Shown here piece by piece: positions 55,390-60,130 of a stretch of 60,130 nucleotides of DNA; the first letter of the stretch is position 1; each line of letters begins with the position of its first letter. This stretch comes from an uncultured Collinsella sp. GTDB taxonomy: Bacteria; Actinomycetota; Coriobacteriia; Coriobacteriales; Coriobacteriaceae. The notes beneath the pieces are model-generated. The model was not told the DNA's origin. It saw nothing but the letters and a program-made list of their open reading frames with translations, and did not search any database. The position numbers and the translations under genes were made by a program. The stretch covers positions 1 through 60,130 of the forward strand of contig CATYIV010000011.1 of assembly GCA_958407465.1 (NCBI GenBank). Direction: 5' to 3'.

Positions 55390-56466
55390 ATGTCCGACAA
55401 TATGCAGCCTATCGATGAAACTCTGGATGACGAGTCCCTGGATGCGGTGGATGCCGAAGCGGCCGAGGCATACGAGGAGATCGAGGAGTTCGACCCGTTT
55501 GAGGGCATGAGCGACGAGGAGCTCGACGCCCTGTGCGACGAGGACGACAGCCTCGCGGGCTTTGGAGACGTTGAGCCCGGTTTCCGCAGCGGCTTCGTGG
55601 CCCTGGTCGGCCGCCCCAACGCCGGCAAGTCCACGCTGCTCAACGCCTGCTATGGCAAAAAGGTCGCCATCACCTCGCCTGTGGCCCAGACGACCCGCCG
55701 CCGCATGCGCGCCGTCGTCAACCGTCCCGGCTACCAGCTGGTCTTTGTCGATACCCCGGGTATTCACAAGCCCAAGGACGGCCTGGGGTCCGAGCTCAAC
55801 AAGAGCGCGCTGTTCGAGCTGAACGATGTCGATGTCGTCGCGTTTTTGATTGATGCCACCAAACCGATCGGCAGGGGAGACGCCTGGGTTGCCGAGCGCG
55901 TCAAGAGCGCCCGTTCTAAGAAGGTCCTGGTGCTCACCAAGGCCGATGAGGCCGACCCCGCGCAGGTCATGGAGCAGCTTAAGGCAGCGCATGAGCTTAT
56001 GGAATACGACGACGAGATCGTGACCTCGTCGGTGAAGAACTTCAACGTCGACGCCTTCATCGAGACCGTTGCCCACTTTTTGCCCGAGGGCCCGCGTTGG
56101 TTCCCCGAGGACATGGGTACCGACGCTTCCGATGAGACGCTCGTTGCCGAGTTTGTGCGCGAGAAGGTCTTGCGCCGCACCCGTGATGAGATCCCGCACT
56201 CCGTTGGCGTGATCTGCGATGCGCTCGAGCAGACCAAGAAGGTGCTGCGCGTGCACGCCACCATTTACGTCGAGCGCGAGGGCCAAAAGGGCATCATCAT
56301 CGGCAAGGGCGGCGAGATGATCAAGCATATCGGTATCGACGCCCGTCGCGATCTTGAGCGCATTTTTGGCACGCAGGTCTTTTTGGAGTTGGACGTGAAG
56401 GTCAAGGCCGGCTGGCGTGACGACGAGGCCCAGATTCGCCGCTTTGGCTATAACGCCGAGGACTAA
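55390..56466 (+). CDS. era: GTPase Era with acidic N-terminal extension
   Basis: Era is a GTPase that binds the 16S rRNA 3' end during 30S assembly. The 358-residue protein has G1 GRPNAGKST at residues 74-82, DTPGIHKPK (G3), LTKADEAD at the G4 position (Thr in place of the usual Asn of NKxD) and a C-terminal KH domain with GIIIGKGGEMIKHIG. About 60 extra residues precede the GTPase domain compared with the ~300-residue family. Some 25 of these 60 are Asp or Glu. The ATG at 55390 has AAAGGGA upstream; no later start near the GTPase domain is as good. It lies 12 nt after dgkA. Confidence 0.94.
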   Translation: MSDNMQPIDETLDDESLDAVDAEAAEAYEEIEEFDPFEGMSDEELDALCDEDDSLAGFGDVEPGFRSGFVALVGRPNAGKSTLLNACYGKKVAITSPVAQTTRRRMRAVVNRPGYQLVFVDTPGIHKPKDGLGSELNKSALFELNDVDVVAFLIDATKPIGRGDAWVAERVKSARSKKVLVLTKADEADPAQVMEQLKAAHELMEYDDEIVTSSVKNFNVDAFIETVAHFLPEGPRWFPEDMGTDASDETLVAEFVREKVLRRTRDEIPHSVGVICDALEQTKKVLRVHATIYVEREGQKGIIIGKGGEMIKHIGIDARRDLERIFGTQVFLELDVKVKAGWRDDEAQIRRFGYNAED

Positions 56467-56481
56467 GGACGCGCGGCGCGC

Positions 56482-57231
56482 ATGGCAGGCTCCCGGACAT
56501 ATCGCACGAAAGTGCTCGTGCTCGATAAGACTAAGCTCAAAGAGACCGACCTGATCTTGACGATGCTTGACGAGCGGGGGCGGCAGGTTCGTGCCGTGGC
56601 AAAGGGCGCCCGCAAACCCGGCGGACGCCTGGCTGCGCGCTGCGAGCTGTTCTGTACGGTAGATATGCTGCTCGCACATGGACGGTCACTCGACGTGGTT
56701 TCCCAGGCCGAGCTTATGGAGGCGCCGCTCGGCGTTGCGCCCGATTACGAGACGACCTGCGCCGCAAGCGCGATCGCCGAGGTCGCGCGCGTGTGCTCGT
56801 TCGAGGACGCCGAGGACCCGTTTACCTTTGCCATCACGCAGCGAGCGCTTGCCCTGGTGGGCAGCGGGCTCGACACGGCGCATATGGATCTACTTGTGGC
56901 GGCATATGTCTTTAAGCTGCTGTCGCACGTTGGCTATCGACCCGATTTTTCGGCCTGCGTGCTGTGCGGAGACCCCATGCTGTCGTATTTTTCGCCCCAG
57001 GCGGGCGGCCTCATGTGCGGGTCGTGCGCGTCGAGCGTTCCAGGTGCCGAACTGGTGTCGACCGGTGAGGCCGCATGGCTGCGCGCCCTCATGTCCATGA
57101 CCTTCGATGCGCTTTTGGCCGAGCGAATCGACCCGCATACCGCAGCCTTTTTGCTGGGGCTTTCGCATGTTTGGGCTGCGACGCACACCGATCAGCGCCT
57201 CCGTGCGATGGAATTCATGTTGGGTCGGTGA
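56482..57231 (+). CDS. recO: DNA repair protein RecO
   Basis: RecO loads RecA onto SSB-coated DNA with RecR. The 249-residue protein has the N-terminal OB fold (TYRTKVLVLDKTKLKETDLI, with GRQVRAVAKGARKPGGRL) and a helical C-terminal domain with zinc cysteines CVLCGDP and CGSCA (about residues 160-190). It starts 15 nt after era, as in most Gram-positives, and ends this long operon. Confidence 0.92.
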   Translation: MAGSRTYRTKVLVLDKTKLKETDLILTMLDERGRQVRAVAKGARKPGGRLAARCELFCTVDMLLAHGRSLDVVSQAELMEAPLGVAPDYETTCAASAIAEVARVCSFEDAEDPFTFAITQRALALVGSGLDTAHMDLLVAAYVFKLLSHVGYRPDFSACVLCGDPMLSYFSPQAGGLMCGSCASSVPGAELVSTGEAAWLRALMSMTFDALLAERIDPHTAAFLLGLSHVWAATHTDQRLRAMEFMLGR

Positions 57232-57333
57232 TGATGCGCAGGCGCGGGCTGCTTGTGGTAACATACCGACCTGTTGGTACCTCGACCTTGGTTGCTCGCT
57301 CCACCGGCGGCTTCCCAGTCCGAGGCGAATCGA

Positions 57334-57349
57334 GTCGCCCGATGGCGAC
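57334..57349 (+). promoter_or_regulatory. Hairpin in rpsO leader, candidate S15 autoregulatory site
   Basis: A perfect GTCGCC/GGCGAC stem with a CGAT loop lies about 20 nt before the rpsO start, next to the AAAGGTG ribosome site. Further pairing is possible upstream (CCACCGGCGG, 57301-57310). rpsO leaders bind S15 in several phyla with differing folds. The motif here was not matched to a named family. Confidence 0.4.
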
Positions 57350-57369
57350 GCAAAAAGAAAGGTGAAACA

Positions 57370-57648
57370 ATGACTGTTTCCAAAGAGCGCAAGGCGGAGC
57401 TGACTGCCCAGTTCGGTAACACCCCGGTCGACACCGGCAACCCCAAGGTTCAGGTCGCCATCCTGTCCGAGCGCATCAAGGAGCTGACCGAGCACATGAA
57501 GTCCCATCAGAAGGACTTCCACACCCGTCGTGGTCTGCTCATGCTCGTCGGTCGTCGTCGTCGTCTTCTCTCCTACATCAAGAAGAACGACATCGTCGAG
57601 TACCGTGAGCTCATCAAGGCTCTGGGCATCCGCGACAACATCCAGTAG
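57370..57648 (+). CDS. rpsO: 30S ribosomal protein S15
   Basis: S15 binds the central domain of 16S rRNA early in assembly. The 92-residue protein has the family sequence GNPKVQVAILSERIKELTEHMK and HTRRGLLMLVGRRRRLLSYIKK (quoted in part), ending in RELIKALGIRDN. The ATG at 57370 follows AAAGGTG. It is a single gene with a terminator, next to pnp, the classic rpsO-pnp pair. Confidence 0.98.
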   Translation: MTVSKERKAELTAQFGNTPVDTGNPKVQVAILSERIKELTEHMKSHQKDFHTRRGLLMLVGRRRRLLSYIKKNDIVEYRELIKALGIRDNIQ

Positions 57649-57663
57649 GATTTGTACATGCTA

Positions 57664-57694
57664 AGAGCGTCCTGCGCAGCGGGGCGCTCTTTTT
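57664..57694 (+). terminator. Rho-independent terminator after rpsO
   Basis: A stem AGAGCGTCC with GGGCGCTCT (57664-57672 and 57682-57690, one G-T pair) is followed by TTTTT. As in E. coli it separates rpsO from pnp. Confidence 0.8.
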
Positions 57695-57761
57695 GTGTAA
57701 GGGCGCGAACAATCACGCTCTGAAGCGTGGCGGGGGCAGGGGGTCCGCGTCACATGAGAAG

Positions 57762-57784
57762 CCCGCAGGCAAGGGGCCTGTGGG
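57762..57784 (+). promoter_or_regulatory. Hairpin in pnp leader
   Basis: A 9-bp stem (CCCGCAGGC 57762-57770 with GCCTGTGGG 57776-57784, one G-T pair) lies directly before the AAAGGAG ribosome site of pnp. In enterobacteria a leader stem is processed by RNase III and used for PNPase autocontrol. Whether that applies here is unknown. Confidence 0.4.
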
Positions 57785-57797
57785 GTAAAGGAGAACA

Positions 57798-60044
57798 ATG
57801 ACACTCGTATCCAAGACCTTTGAGCTGTACGGCAAGACCTACACCTTTGAGTCGGGCGAGCTTGCCAAGCAGGCCACCGGCGCCTGCCTGGTCAAGCAGG
57901 GCGACACCACGATGCTCGATACCGTGGTCGTCTCCAAGGAGCGCAAGAACTATGACTTCTTCCCGCTGACCGTCGACTTCAACGAGAAGATGTACGCTGC
58001 CGGCCGCATCCCGGGTGGCTACCTCAAGCGTGAGGGCCGTCCCAGCGAGAAGGCCACGCTCACCGCGCGCATGATCGACCGTCCGATTCGCCCGAGCTTC
58101 CCGGACGGCTTCCGCAACGAGGTGCACATCGTCGCTACCTCGCTTGTCGCCGACCAGGTCAACCCCTTTGACGTCATCAACGTCATGGGTGCTTCCCTGG
58201 CCATGACGCTCGGCGGCGTGCCCTTCGAGGGCCCGCTTGCCTGCGTGCGCATCGGCCGTAACGTGGAGACCGGCGAGTTTATCGTCAACCCCACCTACGA
58301 GGAGCGCGAGAACTCCGATCTGGACTTGGAGCTGGGCGGCTCCGCCGACTTCATCTCGATGGTCGAGGCCGGCGCCGAGGAGATCTCTGAGGACGACATG
58401 CTCGCCGCCATGAAGTTTGGCCAGGAGGCCCTTGCTGCCTTCTGCCAGGCTCAGGATGAGTTCGTCGCCGAGTGGGAGCAGGTCAACGGCCCCATCGTCA
58501 AGAAGGAGTACCCGCTCGACCAGCCCGTCGAGGAGGTCCAGGAGCGCATCTTCGCCCACTACGACGAGATGGCAGCCGCCTTGCGCGACGCCGACAAGCT
58601 CTCCCGTATCGGCAAGGTCGAGGCTCTGAAGGAGTCCATCCGCGCCGAGTTCACCGAGGAGGAGCAGGCTGCTTGGGAGCGCGAGATCCCCGTGGCGCTC
58701 AAGAAGCTCGAGAAGAAGGCCATGCGTACTATGGTCGTCGAGACCGGCGAGCGCGTCGACGGCCGTGCCGCCGACGAGATCCGTCCCATCATGGTGAAGG
58801 ACAACTACCTGCCGCTCGTTCACGGCTCCGGTCTGTTCCAGCGCGGCCAGACCCAGGTGCTCTCCGTCCTGTCGCTCGGCATGCTCAACGAGGGCCAGCG
58901 TCTGGATACCATCGAGCCCACCGAGGGCAAGCGCTACATGCACCACTACAACTTCCCGCCGTTCTGCACCGGCGAGACTGGCCGCATGGGCAGCCCCAAG
59001 CGTCGCGAGATCGGTCACGGCAATCTGGCAGAGCGCGCTCTGCTTCCGGTGCTTCCCGACGAGAACGAGTTCCCCTACGCCATCCGCGTCGTCTCCGAGG
59101 TCATGGAGTCCAACGGCTCCTCTTCGATGGCTTCGACCTGCGGCTCCACGCTCGCCCTTATGGACGGCGGCGTGCCCATTAAGCGCCCGGTCTCCGGTAT
59201 CGCCATGGGCCTGATCCAGGAGGAGGGCAAGACCGTGGTGCTGTCCGACATCCAGGGTCTCGAGGACTTCCTGGGCGACATGGACTTTAAGGTCACCGGC
59301 ACCACCGAGGGCATCACCGCCCTGCAGATGGACAACAAGGCCACCGGCCTCACCTTCGACATCCTGGCCCGCGCTCTGCAGCAGGCCAAGGAGGGTCGCG
59401 CCTTCATCCTGCAGAAGATGCTCGATGTGATCCCCGAGCCGCGCCACACCACGCGCAGCACCGCTCCGCGTATCGTTTCCATCCAGGTTCCGACCGACAA
59501 GATCCGCGACGTCATCGGTTCCGGCGGTAAGGTCATCCGCGGTATCCAGGACGAGACCGGCGCCTCGGTCGACATCCAGGAGGACGGCACCGTCTTTGTC
59601 GGCGGCACCGGCGAGTCCGTCGACCAGGCCGTCGAGCGTATCAAGCTCATCATCAAGGTTCCCGAGCCGGGCGAGGAGTACACCGGTCGCGTGGTCTCCA
59701 TCCAGCCCTTCGGCGCCTTCGTCAACCTGCTGCCCGGTAAGGACGGCCTGCTGCACATCTCCCGCGTCGCCAAGGGCCGCGTGGAGAAGGTCGAGGACGT
59801 CCTCAATGTGGGCGACGAGGTCAAGGTCGTCGTCATCGAAGTCGATGACCGCGGCAAGATCTCGCTCGATCGTCTGGATAAGCCCGAGGCCCCGGCTCGC
59901 GCCGAGGGTGCCTCAGAGGGCGACGGCGAGCACTTCCAGCGCCGTGAGCGTCCGCGTCGCGAGCGCTCCGAGCGCAGCGACCGTCCGCGCCGTCCCGGCG
60001 ACAACGGAGGCCGCAAGCCCCGCCGTCACCACGACGCCGAGTAA
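57798..60044 (+). CDS. pnp: Polyribonucleotide nucleotidyltransferase (PNPase)
   Basis: PNPase degrades RNA 3' to 5' with phosphate and is a core part of RNA turnover. The 748-residue protein has two RNase PH domains (about 10-240 and 325-560, with LPVLPDENEFPYAIRVVSEV and GSSSMASTCGSTLALMDGGV between them). A KH domain (KIRDVIGSGGKVIRGIQDE, about 571-589) and an S1 domain (GEEYTGRVVSIQPFGAFVNL, about 622-641) follow. The last ~45 residues form an Arg/Glu/Pro-rich basic tail beyond the S1 domain. The ATG at 57798 follows AAAGGAG. Confidence 0.98.
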   Translation: MTLVSKTFELYGKTYTFESGELAKQATGACLVKQGDTTMLDTVVVSKERKNYDFFPLTVDFNEKMYAAGRIPGGYLKREGRPSEKATLTARMIDRPIRPSFPDGFRNEVHIVATSLVADQVNPFDVINVMGASLAMTLGGVPFEGPLACVRIGRNVETGEFIVNPTYEERENSDLDLELGGSADFISMVEAGAEEISEDDMLAAMKFGQEALAAFCQAQDEFVAEWEQVNGPIVKKEYPLDQPVEEVQERIFAHYDEMAAALRDADKLSRIGKVEALKESIRAEFTEEEQAAWEREIPVALKKLEKKAMRTMVVETGERVDGRAADEIRPIMVKDNYLPLVHGSGLFQRGQTQVLSVLSLGMLNEGQRLDTIEPTEGKRYMHHYNFPPFCTGETGRMGSPKRREIGHGNLAERALLPVLPDENEFPYAIRVVSEVMESNGSSSMASTCGSTLALMDGGVPIKRPVSGIAMGLIQEEGKTVVLSDIQGLEDFLGDMDFKVTGTTEGITALQMDNKATGLTFDILARALQQAKEGRAFILQKMLDVIPEPRHTTRSTAPRIVSIQVPTDKIRDVIGSGGKVIRGIQDETGASVDIQEDGTVFVGGTGESVDQAVERIKLIIKVPEPGEEYTGRVVSIQPFGAFVNLLPGKDGLLHISRVAKGRVEKVEDVLNVGDEVKVVVIEVDDRGKISLDRLDKPEAPARAEGASEGDGEHFQRRERPRRERSERSDRPRRPGDNGGRKPRRHHDAE

Positions 60045-60067
60045 CAGCTACACATAAGCAGCTCAAC

Positions 60068-60098
60068 AAGGGCGACTCCGGACTGGGGTCGCCCTTTT
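60068..60098 (+). terminator. Rho-independent terminator after pnp
   Basis: A 12-bp stem (60068-60079 with 60085-60096, one G-T wobble) with loop GGACT is followed by TTTT, 24 nt after the pnp stop and near the window end. Confidence 0.85.
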
Positions 60099-60130
60099 GC
60101 TATTCCCGGCGGGGTCCGCGGATAAAGTTT

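Overview
The window looks like chromosome from a high-GC Gram-positive gut bacterium of the Coriobacteriia, most likely Collinsella or a close relative. This is inferred from the strong GC-ending codon bias, the actinobacterial integration host factor mihF, the fermentative bifunctional AdhE, the class I PPDK, and the gene order. No database search was possible. Almost everything is core housekeeping. There is no tRNA, rRNA, CRISPR array, prophage or intact insertion sequence.

Layout. 84-1337 (minus) is DNA polymerase IV. 1539-8001 is a forward block: rpsP-khpA-rimM-trmD-lepB, then glyQ-glyS and a PPDK regulatory protein. ppdK (8251-11001) and rplS (11213-11554) follow with their own promoters. 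11648-17835 holds rnhB, yraN, comM, dprA, trmFO and a Xer recombinase. rpsB-tsf (18055-19698) ends at a strong terminator. pyrH-frr-uppS-cdsA-dxr-rseP-ispG-proS (19816-28167) is a tight run joining ribosome recycling, undecaprenyl and phospholipid synthesis, and the MEP isoprenoid pathway.

A minus-strand island (28347-32540) carries a small phosphotransferase-fold kinase, adhE and rpmB. It also contains a decayed IS200/RAYT-type transposase remnant bounded by 17-bp inverted repeats. 32991-38314 is the complete pyrimidine operon pyrR-B-C-K-D-F behind a leader that can be folded as a PyrR-type attenuator. With pyrH it gives the whole route to UDP.

38554-40964 is mihF-gmk-rpoZ-thiI. 41178-45232 is comEA-comEC-holA. 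With comM and dprA this suggests retained DNA-uptake machinery. rpsT and then a long forward run follow: lepA, dusB, hemW, a membrane-anchored DnaJ-like protein, dnaJ, mtaB, phoH, ybeY, dgkA, era and recO. rpsO and pnp close the window.

I found no wholly new multi-gene system. The points most worth following up are: a DnaJ-like protein whose C-terminal domain is replaced by membrane helices, next to canonical dnaJ; a site-2 protease with a roughly 115-residue insert containing a helix-turn-helix-like stretch; a Xer recombinase gene with no ATG, GTG or TTG start for its conserved N-terminus; an Era GTPase with a 60-residue acidic extension; the pyr leader; and the transposase remnant.
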